NCBI RefSeq assembly: GCF_019834675.1
Contig: NZ_JABUBU010000010.1
Span: 1-64,000, forward strand
Direction: 5' to 3'
Source: Rhodococcoides corynebacterioides
GTDB taxonomy: Bacteria > Actinomycetota > Actinomycetes > Mycobacteriales > Mycobacteriaceae
DNA: 64,000 nt
The stretch's first letter is position 1; every line of letters starts with the position of its first letter. This document shows, piece by piece, positions 35,427 through 50,608 of this stretch. The position numbers were made by a program, and so were the translations under genes. The notes under the pieces were generated by a model. That model was not told the DNA's origin and did not search any database. It saw only the letters and a program-made list of their open reading frames with translations.

Positions 35427-36221
35427 TCAGGCGTCGCGCTTGTTCACCACGACGATCGAGGCGCCGAACACGATGGCGACGAAGGCGGCGAAGTACAGCA
35501 GGCTCACCCACGGTCCCCAGTGGAAGTCCACGCCGCCGGGAGCGCCGAGGAAGTTGTTCGCGTTGGTGAAGGGCAGGAACGGCATGATGTCGCGGCCGAT
35601 GCTGCCGAACAGGTTGAACAGCGACTCCACCAGCAGCGGCCAGAGCAGCAGCAGTGCCACCGCGGCGGCCGACTGTCGCAGCAGCGCACCGACTCCCACC
35701 GCGAGGAACACGCACAGGAAGGCGTAGATCGGGACGCTGTAGATCGAGCGCCACGCGTCGCCGCCCTCGAGCACCAACGCCCGGCCGGCGTCCTCTCCGG
35801 CGAAGCCCTTGGCCAGGTAGAAGCCACCGAGCGCCAGGACGAAGGACAGGACGGCACCGACGACGCCGATGAGCAGCGACTTGGTCACCAGCACCGACGC
35901 GCGAGAGGGGATGGCCTGGAACGTCGTTCGGATCAGACCGAAGCGGTACTCGCTGGTGATGGCCAGCGCCGCCAGGATCATCAGCACCAGGACGCCGAAG
36001 CCGCTGACCCCGGTGACGGCGTCGGCCGTGGTGGGCAGGAACGGCTCGAAGTCCGGGGTGTTGCCCGAGGCGATCGAGTTCTCGTAGGAGTTGTACGCCG
36101 ACCGGGCGGAGATGCCCAGGATGGACGCGATGCCGAGCCCGAGCGCGATGATCGCGATGGTGCACCACCACGGCGATTTGGTCGTGGTCAACTTGATGCG
36201 TTCTGCGGCAAGCACACTCAT
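35427..36221 (-). CDS. ABC-2 type exporter permease
   Basis: 264 residues, six membrane helices (IAIIALGLGIASILGISARS, GFGVLVLMILAALAITSEYR, the LLIGVVGAVLSFVLALGGFY helix, and three more). The motif EYRFGLIRTTFQAIPSR is typical of ABC-2 permeases of unknown or antibiotic-type cargo. ATG overlaps the stop of the ATPase gene by 4 bases, so the two form one transporter. Confidence 0.88.
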   Translation of the reverse strand: MSVLAAERIKLTTTKSPWWCTIAIIALGLGIASILGISARSAYNSYENSIASGNTPDFEPFLPTTADAVTGVSGFGVLVLMILAALAITSEYRFGLIRTTFQAIPSRASVLVTKSLLIGVVGAVLSFVLALGGFYLAKGFAGEDAGRALVLEGGDAWRSIYSVPIYAFLCVFLAVGVGALLRQSAAAVALLLLWPLLVESLFNLFGSIGRDIMPFLPFTNANNFLGAPGGVDFHWGPWVSLLYFAAFVAIVFGASIVVVNKRDA

Positions 36222-37186
36222 CGCAGTGCTCCTCCCATGCTGGTGGTGGTCCGGTCGGCGCCGGAGTCGTCCGCGCCGTGGTACTGGACGTCGTCGCCCG
36301 TGAGCTTCATGAAGGCTTCCTCGAGCGATCCGTGCTGCGAGGACAGTTCGTGGAGTGCGATGCCGTTCCGGGCGGCGATGTCGCCGATGGCCTCGGTGGT
36401 GGAATCGGCGACGACGAGGGCCGGACGGAGCTCGTCCGCTCCGCTCGGCTCGCGCACCGTCAATCCGGCGGTGGTGAGGGCGCTCCGCAGGGCGTCGAGC
36501 TGCGGACTGCGCACACGGACCGACGATTCCGAGGCGTGGTCGACGAAGTCCTGGACCGAGGAGTCCGAGATGAGCCGGCCGCGGCCGATGACGATCAGGT
36601 GTTCCGCGGTGAGCGCCATCTCCGACAGCAGGTGGGACGAGACCAGCACGGTCCGGCCCTCAGCTGCCAAGCGCTGCATGAACTTTCGGATCCAGACGAT
36701 GCCCTCGGGGTCGAGGCCGTTGACCGGCTCGTCGAACATCAAGACCTTCGGGTCACCGAGGAGGGCGCCCGCGAGACCGAGTCGCTGCGACATGCCCAGG
36801 GAGAACCCGCCCGCCTTCTGCTTGGCCACCTCGGAGAGGCCGACCAGGCGCAGCACCTCGTCCACGCGGGACGACGGAATGCCGTTCGACGCGGCCATCC
36901 ACTGCAGGTGTGCCTTCGCGGACCGGTTGGGGTGCACCCACTTCGCGTCGAGCAGCGCGCCGACCGTCTGCAGCGGGTTGGTCAGCTCCCGGTAGGGCCG
37001 ACCCTCGATGAGCGCGGTCCCGGACGTCGGCTGGTCGAGCCCCAGGATCATGCGCATGGTGGTGGACTTGCCGGCACCGTTGGGCCCGAGGAACCCGGTG
37101 ACGATGCCCGGCCGGACCGTGAAGGTGAGGTCGTCGACCGCCTTCTTGGCCCCGAACTGTTTGGTCAATCCCGTCACTTCGATCAT
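36218..37186 (-). CDS. ABC exporter ATP-binding protein
   Basis: 322 residues. Walker A GPNGAGKST, signature FSLGMSQRLGLAGALLGDP, Walker B VLMFDEPVNGLDPEG, H-loop VLVSSHLLSEM, and a ~90-residue regulatory tail. Pairs with the ABC-2 permease encoded next. Cargo unknown; BcrA-like organisation suggests drug or lipid export. ATG at 37186 begins MIEVTGLTKQFG. Confidence 0.92.
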   Translation of the reverse strand: MIEVTGLTKQFGAKKAVDDLTFTVRPGIVTGFLGPNGAGKSTTMRMILGLDQPTSGTALIEGRPYRELTNPLQTVGALLDAKWVHPNRSAKAHLQWMAASNGIPSSRVDEVLRLVGLSEVAKQKAGGFSLGMSQRLGLAGALLGDPKVLMFDEPVNGLDPEGIVWIRKFMQRLAAEGRTVLVSSHLLSEMALTAEHLIVIGRGRLISDSSVQDFVDHASESSVRVRSPQLDALRSALTTAGLTVREPSGADELRPALVVADSTTEAIGDIAARNGIALHELSSQHGSLEEAFMKLTGDDVQYHGADDSGADRTTTSMGGALR

Positions 37187-37343
37187 GGTGACCACCCTGC
37201 CGCGCGCACCCCCGCGCGCACATCGGTCCCCGGTCCCCATTTCGCGTCGTCCGAAAGGATGACCCGGGGCCCGAGAAGTCTCGGGAGGTCTCGGGGACGG
37301 CTCGGGGACGGCTCGGGGGTCGGTCGGTGCGAGGAGGGGTCGG

Positions 37344-38297
<954 letters not shown>

Positions 38298-38301
<4 letters not shown>

Positions 38302-39425
38302 GGGTGTGCTCCTGTTCTGCTGAGGTTCTGCGGTCGGTCCGAGCCGGACCGTCGGGTGGGTGAGCAACAGGCGGCCTCGGGCAGGACGTCGCCGCGCAGG
38401 GCCGCGACCACCGCGTCGGCGGTGATCGGAGCCAGCAGCACCCCGTTGCGTCCGTGGCCGGCGGCGACGATCGTCCGCTCGTCGACGGGTCCGATCATCG
38501 GCAGGTTGTCGGGGCTGCCGGGGCGCAATCCAGCTGCGGCCTCGACGAATTCGTAGTCGGCGATGCCCGGCAGCACCCGTTCGGCATCCGCCAGCAGATC
38601 CCGTACGCCCGCGACGGTGACGGCGGTGTCGTCGCCGTGCTCGTACTGCGTGGCCCCGACCACCAGACCGTCCGCGCGCGGGACGAGGTAGACGGCGCGG
38701 CCGTTCACCGTCGCCCGGACGGTGCGCTGCGGCGGCGGCACCGAACCGGCGCGACGACGCAACCGGAGGATCTCCCCCTTCACCGGACGCACCGAGACAC
38801 CGGGCAGCAGAGCGGAACTCGCCCACCCCGCGGCGACCACCACCCGGTCCTCCGGGAGTGCCTCGAGGTCGGCGACGGCGTCCGTCGTGAACCGCACGCC
38901 GAGCGCGCGGCACGACGCCACCAGCGCCGTCAGCAGCGCGCGGTTGTCGACGGCCAGCTCCGTCGGGCAGGACAGGGCCGCGCGGCCCCCGACGCCGGGT
39001 TCGAGCGCGCGCAGCGCCGGCCGCCCGAGCATCTCCACCTCGTGGCCGCGGGCACCGACCCATTCCGCGACGGTGGTCAGATCGGCCACGTCCGCGGAAT
39101 CGAAAGCGACCGTGAGGGTTCCGCGCGCGGTGACCACGTGCTCACCCAACTCCGGGGCCACCGCGCGCCACCGACCCAGCGACGCGGCGCCGAGCGCGAG
39201 CAGATCGTCCTCACCCGGCCATCCCTCGGAGAACGGGGCGAGCATGCCGCCCGCGACCCAGCTGGCGCCGTCGGGACGACCGGGTTCGCCGCGGTCGATC
39301 ACCCGCACCGGGTGACCGGCCAGGGCGGCGGCGCGGGCGGCGAACAGCCCGACCACGCCGGCGCCGACGACCGCCACGGACGGGCGCCCGTCGGTCGTCG
39401 GTGGTGGTGCCTGATGCGACGTCAC
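38298..39425 (-). CDS. thiO: Glycine oxidase ThiO
   Basis: 375 residues, FAD-dependent DAO family. GxGxxG at PSVAVVGAGVVGLFAARAAA, VRPVKGEILRLR, YLVPRADGLVVGATQYE and AAAGLRPGSPDNLPMIGPV are present. It makes iminoglycine for ThiG. GTG at 39425 is chosen because it follows the riboswitch and a GGGAGGAG run; starts further upstream would lie inside the riboswitch. Confidence 0.95.
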
Positions 39426-39437
39426 TGCGATGCCATC

Positions 39438-39540
39438 TCCTCCCTGCGCCGGCATGATCCGGATCAGGTGATTACGGTCAGGGCGCTTCCGCCGTGACGG
39501 CGGACGTCCCACTCTCAGCCCCCTGCGGGACTCCCGTGTG
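39438..39540 (-). ncRNA. TPP riboswitch (THI element)
   Basis: On the minus strand, in order: a P1 5' arm with GGGAGTCCCG, the conserved GGGGCTGAGAGTGGG-type segment, a P3 hairpin (GTCCGCCGTCACGGCGGA), GCCCTGACCG, then CACCTGATCCGGATCATGCC and the closing GGCGCAGGGAGG. These are the invariant CUGAGA and CCUGAUC..GAU..UGCC boxes of the thiamine pyrophosphate aptamer. The GGAGG ribosome-binding site of thiO overlaps the 3' end, so TPP probably blocks translation of thiO-thiS-thiG. Confidence 0.95.
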
Positions 39541-39585
39541 CTCTCGTGTCGTTCGTGCGTGCACTCCGAACGTGTCACGACAGAC

Positions 39586-39591
39586 TACCGT
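39586..39591 (+). promoter_or_regulatory. -10 box for leaderless thiE mRNA
   Basis: TACCGT is followed by 7 bases and the thiE GTG. thiE is therefore transcribed away from the riboswitch and has no leader that could carry one. Confidence 0.6.
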
Positions 39592-39598
39592 CGACCCC

Positions 39599-40279
39599 GT
39601 GACCACCACACGGCCCTCCGCCCGCGATCGACTCGCCGACGCCCGGCTCTACCTGTGCACCGACGCCCGACGCGAGACCGGCGACCTGGCCAAGTTCGTC
39701 GACGCCGCGCTGTCCGGGGGCGTCGACATCGTGCAGCTGCGGGACAAGGGCTCGGCCGGCGAGGCGCAGTTCGGACCGCTCGAGGCGAAGGACGAGCTGG
39801 CGGCGCTCGCGATCATCGGCGCCGCGTGCCGACGGCACGGGGCGTTGCTCGCGGTCAACGATCGCGCGGACCTCGCGCTCGCGGCGGGAGCCGACGTGCT
39901 CCACCTCGGCCAGAACGACCTGCCGACGCACTACGCGCGCCGCATCCTCGGTCCCGACGTCGTCATCGGACGGTCCACCCAGAACCGCGCGCAGGCGACG
40001 CTGGCCGACATCGAGGACGGCGTCGACTACTTCGCCGTCGGTCCCGTGTGGGCGACGCCCACCAAGCCCGGCCGGTCGGCGGCGGGTCTCGACGTGGTCC
40101 GCGAGGTCGCGGAGTCGCACCCGACCCGGCCGTGGTTCGTCATCGGCGGCGTCGACGCAGAGAACACCCGCGAGACCGTGGCCGCGGGGGCGTCGCGCAT
40201 CGCCGTCGTCCGAGCGATCACGCGCGCCCGCGACCCGGAGGCCGCGGCGCGGGACCTGCGGTCACAGCTCGGCGGCTAG
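39599..40279 (+). CDS. thiE: Thiamine-phosphate synthase
   Basis: 226 residues, TIM barrel. [78 protein letters not shown] and VIGGVDAEN are the ThiE motifs. It joins the pyrimidine and thiazole phosphates. Divergent from thiO and convergent with the Nudix gene, overlapping it by 18 bases, as in Rv0413-Rv0415. Confidence 0.96.
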   Translation: MTTTRPSARDRLADARLYLCTDARRETGDLAKFVDAALSGGVDIVQLRDKGSAGEAQFGPLEAKDELAALAIIGAACRRHGALLAVNDRADLALAAGADVLHLGQNDLPTHYARRILGPDVVIGRSTQNRAQATLADIEDGVDYFAVGPVWATPTKPGRSAAGLDVVREVAESHPTRPWFVIGGVDAENTRETVAAGASRIAVVRAITRARDPEAAARDLRSQLGG

Positions 40280-40966
40280 GACCGATCCGACGGCGCGGCG
40301 GACGGCGTCGTCGGCGGTGATGACCACCGTCGTGCGCCGGTCGGCCGTGCCCGCGGTGCCGTCGTTCTCCCCGCGGACGGCGTCGATCGTGTCCTCCACG
40401 CGCTCGGTCGCCACCACCGCCACGATCCACCCGAACCCGCGCTCACCGAGATCGACGGTGCGCGGCTCCGGCGTCGTCACGACGTCCGGTCCCAGCACGG
40501 CCCGGACCGGAACCGAGCGCAGGGCCGGCCAGCTCCGGGCGAAGCTCGGGTGCAGCGGCAGCGACTCGACGTCCTCCTCCGCGACCCACCGCAGTTCGGT
40601 GCTCTCCCCGTTGGGCACGGTGGCGAGCTGGGTGTCGGCGTCGGCGATCACCGTCGTGTAGGACCAGCCGGAGTCCTCGGTCCACGTGACCCGCTCGGCA
40701 CGCACGGTCAGCGAGTCCCGCGCGATCCCGGCCTCCTCGCCGGCCTCCCGCACCGCGGCACCCTCCGGGGACTCGTGGCTGTCGATCGCGCCGCCCGGCA
40801 ACGCCCAGGTGCCGCCGTGATGACTCCACCCGGCGCGGTGCTGCAGCAGCACCGTGGCCCGGCCCGTCGGACCCGGAGCCCGCAGCAGCAAACCCGCCGC
40901 CCCGTGCCGGCCCCACCGCCGGCTGCCGTCGCTGCCGAAGACCCAGCCGTCCCCGTCACCACGCAT
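40262..40966 (-). CDS. mutT3: Nudix hydrolase (MutT3-like)
   Basis: 234 residues. Nudix box at about 58-82: [20 protein letters not shown] then EAGI, matching Gx5Ex7REUxEEx[19 protein letters not shown] precedes it. The C-terminal ~90 residues are an extra domain, also seen in Rv0413. It hydrolyses a nucleoside diphosphate derivative, probably in nucleotide pool cleaning. Monocistronic; start ATG at 40966 after GGAGGG. Confidence 0.9.
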   Translation of the reverse strand: MRGDGDGWVFGSDGSRRWGRHGAAGLLLRAPGPTGRATVLLQHRAGWSHHGGTWALPGGAIDSHESPEGAAVREAGEEAGIARDSLTVRAERVTWTEDSGWSYTTVIADADTQLATVPNGESTELRWVAEEDVESLPLHPSFARSWPALRSVPVRAVLGPDVVTTPEPRTVDLGERGFGWIVAVVATERVEDTIDAVRGENDGTAGTADRRTTVVITADDAVRRAVGSVLAAEL

Positions 40967-41111
40967 CGCTCACCCTCCGGACCTCGTGCACTCGACTACA
41001 GCTTATGGCGCGACCGCGCAGGACTCCTGTGCCGGAGCGCCTCGGGGCCTATGCTCGAGACCGGATCCGTGGCGCGCGGTTCCCGCGAGGGCGAGGAGGC
41101 GAGAACTCACC

Positions 41112-45777
<4,666 letters not shown>

Positions 45778-46058
45778 CCCCGGCGCCCGCTGCGCAGCGC
45801 CCCTCGACCTGCGCAGATTCCCGCCACCCGCGCACGTTCCCGCCACATGCACGACTTCCCGCCACCTGCACAGGCTGCAACCGGTGAAGGTGACCAGAAC
45901 CTGCGCAACTGCGACCGTGCCCCCGCCGCGCAGCGCGCCGCTCCTTCGCACAGGCCCCGGAGCAGTAGGTGTGACGCCCCGTCCCCTCGTTCCGTACGGT
46001 AGAGGGAACGTCGAGACCCCGGCGCCGATCGTTGTCGTTCGTACGTGAGGGGAGTTCG
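45778..46058. other. Gene-free region between pknG and EAL-DICT gene
   Basis: 281 bases. The start holds GCTGCGCAGC-type inverted repeats that could terminate pknG. 45809-45885 is a four-unit 19-bp repeat. CGTTCC-N11-GGAACG at 45988-46010, with TACGGT inside it, looks like a promoter covered by an operator. No coding region is supported. Confidence 0.5.
45809..45885. repeat. 19-bp tandem repeat, 4 units
   Basis: TTCCCGCCAC recurs at 45818, 45837 and 45856, exactly 19 bases apart, within units starting CCTGCGCAGA, CCCGCGCACG, CATGCACGAC and CCTGCACAGG. The last unit continues CTGCACAGGCTGCAAC, a 16-mer found with one change at 60177-60192. Confidence 0.7.
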
Positions 46059-47267
46059 TTGACGCGAACCCACGTTCCCGAGTTGCTCGGGGTGGAGGTC
46101 CAGATGCAGTTCGCGCCGGTACGCCGTCTCGAGGATGGAGCGTTGGCCGGGGCGGAGCTGCAGGTCCGGGGTCCGAGCGGTACCGCTCTCGGTACCGCAT
46201 CCGCACTGCGCCACGCCGCGCAGCTGATGGGTCAGCGCGCCGATCTGGACGAGTACAAGCACCGGCACGCCCGCACGCCGCTCGCGCGGACCGTCGCCGA
46301 CCACCTGCCCCTGCTGGTGACCATCGACTCCGAGTCGCCGCTGGCCGCGGAGCCGGCCACCGAGGGTCTCGAGCGCACCATCGTCACCGTCGACGCGACC
46401 GACGTGCTGCGCAACCCGCATAGCGCGCTGGCCCGCGTGGTGTCGGCGCGGGCGTCGGGCCGCCTGGTCGCGCTCGACGGGGTCGGGGTGGACGTCCAGG
46501 CCGCGACGCTGCTGTCACTCATCGAGCCGGACATCGTCGTGACCGCCGCCGAGCTCCACTCCGGGTCCGCCCGGACGGACATCGGTGCCACCGCCCACGC
46601 CCTGTCCGCCTACGTCGAGCGCAGCCACGCCGTGATCGTCGCCGAGGGAATCGACGACGACGCCGCGCGCCTCGCCGCTCAGACCGTCGGCGCGACGTAC
46701 GGGATCGGTCGCCTGTACCCGGCCGTCGACGATCCCGCGGGTCTGCTCGCCGAGGACGTCGTCCCGATGCCGCACGCCCCCGTGTGGTCCACCCCCATCC
46801 CGGGGGACACCACGCCGTACGCAATCGCCTCCGAGCACGCGACGCCGCGGCGCGGCACCAAGCGGGTCCTGGTGCAGATGAGCAAGTCGCTGGAGAAGCA
46901 GGCGGTGGCGGCAGGGTCCGCCATGTTGGCGCTGGGGACGTTCCAGCACGCCACGCACTTCACGGATCGGACGGCGCAGCGCTGGCGGCACCTGGCGGAC
47001 ACCATCGGGTTCGCCGGCGTCTACGGCGTCGGGCTGACGCAGATGCTCGACGGCAACACCCAGCACGCGCCGCTGGATCCGGCGGACGACATGGTGAACG
47101 AGTGGACCGTCGTGGTCCTCGGGCCGCATCACGCGGCGTTGCTCTCGGCGCGGGACCGTCACGACAACGGACCCGACCTCGAGCGCACGTTCGACTTCGT
47201 CCAGACCTACGACCGCACGACGGTCACGCAGGCGGCGCACGCGATCATGCACCGCTTCACACCGTAG
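46059..47267 (+). CDS. EAL-like plus DICT domain protein
   Basis: 402 residues. Residues ~1-230 align with an EAL c-di-GMP phosphodiesterase (FAPVRRLEDGALAGAELQVR, VALDGVGVDVQAATLLSLIE, VIVAEGIDDDAARLAAQTVG, YGIGRLYP). The EAL triad reads AELQV and the DDFG loop reads DGVG, so catalysis is unlikely. Residues ~250-402 are a DICT sensory domain (RVLVQMSKSLEKQAVAAGSA, ERTFDFVQTYDR). Probably a nucleotide or light/redox sensor; no membrane segment. TTG at 46059 follows GAGGGGAG. The stop lies inside a 24-bp repeat. Confidence 0.8.
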   Translation: MTRTHVPELLGVEVQMQFAPVRRLEDGALAGAELQVRGPSGTALGTASALRHAAQLMGQRADLDEYKHRHARTPLARTVADHLPLLVTIDSESPLAAEPATEGLERTIVTVDATDVLRNPHSALARVVSARASGRLVALDGVGVDVQAATLLSLIEPDIVVTAAELHSGSARTDIGATAHALSAYVERSHAVIVAEGIDDDAARLAAQTVGATYGIGRLYPAVDDPAGLLAEDVVPMPHAPVWSTPIPGDTTPYAIASEHATPRRGTKRVLVQMSKSLEKQAVAAGSAMLALGTFQHATHFTDRTAQRWRHLADTIGFAGVYGVGLTQMLDGNTQHAPLDPADDMVNEWTVVVLGPHHAALLSARDRHDNGPDLERTFDFVQTYDRTTVTQAAHAIMHRFTP

Positions 47268-47325
47268 GGCCTACGACATCTCACACCGTAGGGCCTACGA
47301 CATCTCACACCGTAGGACCTACGAC
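47257..47325. repeat. 24-bp repeat x3 across two convergent stop codons
   Basis: TCACACCGTAGGGCCTACGA plus CATC, copies at 47257 and 47281, third partial copy at 47305 with one change. Each has the palindrome CGTAGG-N-CCTACG. The EAL-DICT stop lies in copy 1 and the ackA stop in copy 3. It may act as a bidirectional terminator. Confidence 0.88.
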
Positions 47326-48506
47326 GACGTCAATGCGACGGCGGCGCGGGCGATGGCCAGTTCCTCGTCGGTGGGCACCACCAGCACGGTGACCGCGCTG
47401 GAGTCGGCGGAGATCACCCGAGCGTCCTTGCTGCGCACGGCGTTACGCTCGGCATCGAGCACGATGCCGTAGTTCTCCAGGTCGGCCAGGGCGGCGGCGC
47501 GGACCTCGGGCGAGTTCTCGCCGACGCCGGCGGTGAAGGTGACGACGTCGACGCGTCCGAGCCCGATCATGTACGCCCCGAGGTACTTCCGCAGGCGGTG
47601 GACGTAGACGTCGAAGGCCAACCGGGCGTCGTCGTCGCCGTCGTCGACCAGGCGGCGGAGCTCGCGGAAGTCGGTGACGCCGGACAGTCCCTTGATGCCG
47701 GAGCGCCGGTTCAGCAGGGTGTCGATGCCGTCGACGTCGAGATCGGCGCTGCGACGCAGGTGCATGACGATGCCCGGATCTATGTCACCGCTGCGGGTGC
47801 CCATGACCAGCCCCTCGAGCGGGGTCAGACCCATCGTCGTGTCCACGGCGGCGCCGCCGCGCACCGCCGACGCCGACGCCCCGTTGCCGAGGTGGAGCAC
47901 GATCTGGTTGAGCGACTGCGGATCCCGCTCCAGGAATTCGGCCACCCGGCCGCTGACGTACTCGTGGGAGGTGCCGTGCATGCCGTACCGCTTGATGTCG
48001 TGCTCGCGGGCGACGTCGCGGTCGATCGCGTAGGTCGACGCCGCCGCGGGTAGGGCGTGGAAGAAGGCGGTGTCGAAGACGGCCACCTGCGGCACGTCGG
48101 GCAGCTCCCGGCGCGCCACCTCGATGCCCTTCACGTTCGCCGGATTGTGCAGGGGCGCGAGGGCACTGAGCCGGTCGACGGTGGCCACCACGTCGTCGTC
48201 GATCAGCGTCGGTTCGCTGAACACGGTGCCGCCGTGGACCACTCGATGACCGACGGCCGTGACACCGGCGTCGGCGAGCGAGAGCCCCGCCTCCGCCATG
48301 GTCTCGAAGGCGGTCCGCAGCGCCGCGTCGTGATCCGGGATCTCCAGCGTCCGCTCGGTGGTCTCGCCGCGGTAGGTGACCGCCACCGTCGCGTCGGACT
48401 CGCCGATGCGTTCGACGATGCCGTGCAGCACGCCGTCGGCCTGCTCGACGTCGACCACCTGGAACTTCACCGAGCTGGATCCGGAGTTGATCACCAGAAC
48501 GGTCAC
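47319..48506 (-). CDS. ackA: Acetate kinase
   Basis: 395 residues. [71 protein letters not shown] and [13 protein letters not shown] are the acetokinase motifs with catalytic Arg/Asp/His. It converts acetyl phosphate and ADP to acetate and ATP. The GTG start overlaps pta by 4 bases. Confidence 0.97.
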   Translation of the reverse strand: MTVLVINSGSSSVKFQVVDVEQADGVLHGIVERIGESDATVAVTYRGETTERTLEIPDHDAALRTAFETMAEAGLSLADAGVTAVGHRVVHGGTVFSEPTLIDDDVVATVDRLSALAPLHNPANVKGIEVARRELPDVPQVAVFDTAFFHALPAAASTYAIDRDVAREHDIKRYGMHGTSHEYVSGRVAEFLERDPQSLNQIVLHLGNGASASAVRGGAAVDTTMGLTPLEGLVMGTRSGDIDPGIVMHLRRSADLDVDGIDTLLNRRSGIKGLSGVTDFRELRRLVDDGDDDARLAFDVYVHRLRKYLGAYMIGLGRVDVVTFTAGVGENSPEVRAAALADLENYGIVLDAERNAVRSKDARVISADSSAVTVLVVPTDEELAIARAAVALTSS

Positions 48507-50593
48507 TGCTCGGCCCCCTGCGCCTGAATCGCCGTGATGGCCACGGTGTTCACGATGTCCTGGACCAAGGCGCCGCGCGAGAGGTCGTTCACCGGTTTCG
48601 CCAGGCCCTGCAGCACCGGCCCCACCGCGACCGCGCCGGCGCTGCGCTGCACGGCCTTGTACGTGTTGTTGCCGGTGTTCAGATCGGGGAAGACGAAGAC
48701 GGTGGCCTGCCCGGCGACGTCGGACTCGGGCAGCTTGGACTTCGCGACCGACGGGTCGACGGCGGCGTCGTACTGAATCGGCCCCTCCACCAACAGATCC
48801 GGCGCCCGATCCCGCACCAGGTCCGTCGCCTCGCGCACCTTCTCGACGTCCGCGCCGGAGCCGGAATCACCCGTCGAGTAGCTGAGCATCGCCACCCGCG
48901 GCTCGATGCCGAACATCGACGCCGTCGCCGCCGACGACACCGCGATGTCCGCCAGCTGCTCGGCGGTGGGATCGGGCACGACGGCGCAGTCGCCGTACGC
49001 GAGAACGCGATCGGCGAGGCACATGAGGAAGATCGACGACACCGTCGACACCCCCTCGCGAGTCTTGATGATCTCGAACGACGGCTTGATGGTGTGCGCC
49101 GTGGTGTGCGCGGCCCCGGAGACCATGCCGTCGGCAATGCCCTTGTGCACCATCATGGTTCCGAAGTACGAGATGTCCGCCATCACCTCGCGCGCCTTCT
49201 CCGGAGTCATGCCCTTGTGCTTGCGCAGCTCGGCGTACTCGGCCACGAAGTCGTCGAAGTGCTCCGACGTCGTCGGGTCGAGGACGGTGGCCGCGGACAG
49301 GTCGACGCCGAGTTCCCCGGCCCGCCGGGTCACCGCGGTCTCGTCGCCGAGGATGGTCAGGTCGGCGACCTGCCGCTGCAGCAGACGCCCGGCGGCGCGC
49401 AGGATGCGGTCGTCACCGCCCTCCGGGAGAACGATGTGCCGACGGTCGGCGCGGGCCCGGTCGATCAGGCGGTACTCGAACATCTGCGGCGTCACCACCG
49501 ACGGCATCGCGACGTCGAGCCGGGCCAAGATGTCCTCGGCCTTGATGTGCTGCTCCACCACCGCGAGTGCCGTGTCGACCTTGCGCTGCGATCCCACGGC
49601 GACGCGGCCGCGGGTGTTCGCGGCCACGCTGGCGGTGTCGAAGGTGCCGAGCTCCGTGGTGAGGATCGGCAGCCGGGGCTGCAGTCCCGCAATGAGTTTC
49701 GCGATCATGGGGTGCGGCTCGAGCCCACCGTTCATGACGATGCCCGCGAGGGATGGGAAGCCGTCGGCCTCGTGCGCGTTGACGAGGGCGAGCAGAACCT
49801 CGGAACGATCCGCGGGCGCGATGACGACGACGGCGTCGGACAGTCGCTCGAGGATGTGCTCGGCGGTCATGCCGCCCACCATCACGCGGAGCGCTTCCCG
49901 TTGCAGCAGTTCGGGATCGCCGCTGTAGAGCTCCCCCTTCATGGCGGTGAGCAGCTCGTCCATGGTGGGCGCGACCAGCAGCGGCACCTCCGGCAGCGCC
50001 CACGCCGGCACGTCGTCGGTGGCCAGGCGGTCGATCACCTCGTCCAGGGCGTCCGGATCGCACCGGTTGGCGACGATCCCCGCCAGATGCGCTCGGTGCG
50101 TGGACAACTCGGACCGGCAGAGATCGGCCAGGTGCGCGACCTCCTCGGGCGTGCGCTCCGATCCCCGCAGCGCCAGCAGGACCGGCAGGCCGAGATTGAC
50201 CGCGATACGCGCGTTGAAGCCCAGCTCGCTGGGGCTCGCGATGTCGGTGTAGTCGCTCCCGATCACCACGACGGCGTCGCACTGGGCCGCCACCTCGTGG
50301 TACCGACGCACGATCTCCGCGAGCGCGGCGTCGGGATCGGCGTGCACCTCGTCGTACGTCACCCCGAGCGACTGCTCGTAGGTGGTGTCTGCCGTGGTGT
50401 GGTCGATCATCAGCTCGAGGATGTAGTCGGTCTCCGACGACGAGCGCGCGATGGGCCGGAACACCCCCACCCGCGCCGTCGACGCCCCGAGCATGGTCAG
50501 CAGACCCAGCGCGATCGTGGACTTGCCGGTGTCCCCCTCCGGCGACGCGATGTAGACGCCACGAACTACCCCGCTGGACTCGGTGTCGGCCAT
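48503..50593 (-). CDS. pta: Phosphate acetyltransferase (long form)
   Basis: 696 residues: an N-terminal P-loop dethiobiotin-synthetase-like domain ([16 protein letters not shown]), a DRTGG domain (~210-330), and a C-terminal PTA_PTB catalytic domain ([40 protein letters not shown]). It interconverts acetyl-CoA and acetyl phosphate. ATG at 50593 matches the MADS start of mycobacterial Pta and lies 7 bases after TAGGGT. Co-transcribed with ackA. Confidence 0.97.
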   Translation of the reverse strand: MADTESSGVVRGVYIASPEGDTGKSTIALGLLTMLGASTARVGVFRPIARSSSETDYILELMIDHTTADTTYEQSLGVTYDEVHADPDAALAEIVRRYHEVAAQCDAVVVIGSDYTDIASPSELGFNARIAVNLGLPVLLALRGSERTPEEVAHLADLCRSELSTHRAHLAGIVANRCDPDALDEVIDRLATDDVPAWALPEVPLLVAPTMDELLTAMKGELYSGDPELLQREALRVMVGGMTAEHILERLSDAVVVIAPADRSEVLLALVNAHEADGFPSLAGIVMNGGLEPHPMIAKLIAGLQPRLPILTTELGTFDTASVAANTRGRVAVGSQRKVDTALAVVEQHIKAEDILARLDVAMPSVVTPQMFEYRLIDRARADRRHIVLPEGGDDRILRAAGRLLQRQVADLTILGDETAVTRRAGELGVDLSAATVLDPTTSEHFDDFVAEYAELRKHKGMTPEKAREVMADISYFGTMMVHKGIADGMVSGAAHTTAHTIKPSFEIIKTREGVSTVSSIFLMCLADRVLAYGDCAVVPDPTAEQLADIAVSSAATASMFGIEPRVAMLSYSTGDSGSGADVEKVREATDLVRDRAPDLLVEGPIQYDAAVDPSVAKSKLPESDVAGQATVFVFPDLNTGNNTYKAVQRSAGAVAVGPVLQGLAKPVNDLSRGALVQDIVNTVAITAIQAQGAEQ

Positions 50594-50608
50594 GCCGCCC
50601 ACCCTAGT

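Noticed and set aside
38302..39063. Fusion of thiS to a longer upstream protein
   Set aside because: The upstream part is a shadow frame of thiO. ThiS starts at its own GTG in a 4-base overlap, with normal length of 68 residues.
47257..47325. Possible CRISPR array
   Set aside because: Units are contiguous without unique spacers and no cas gene is present; it is a tandem repeat.
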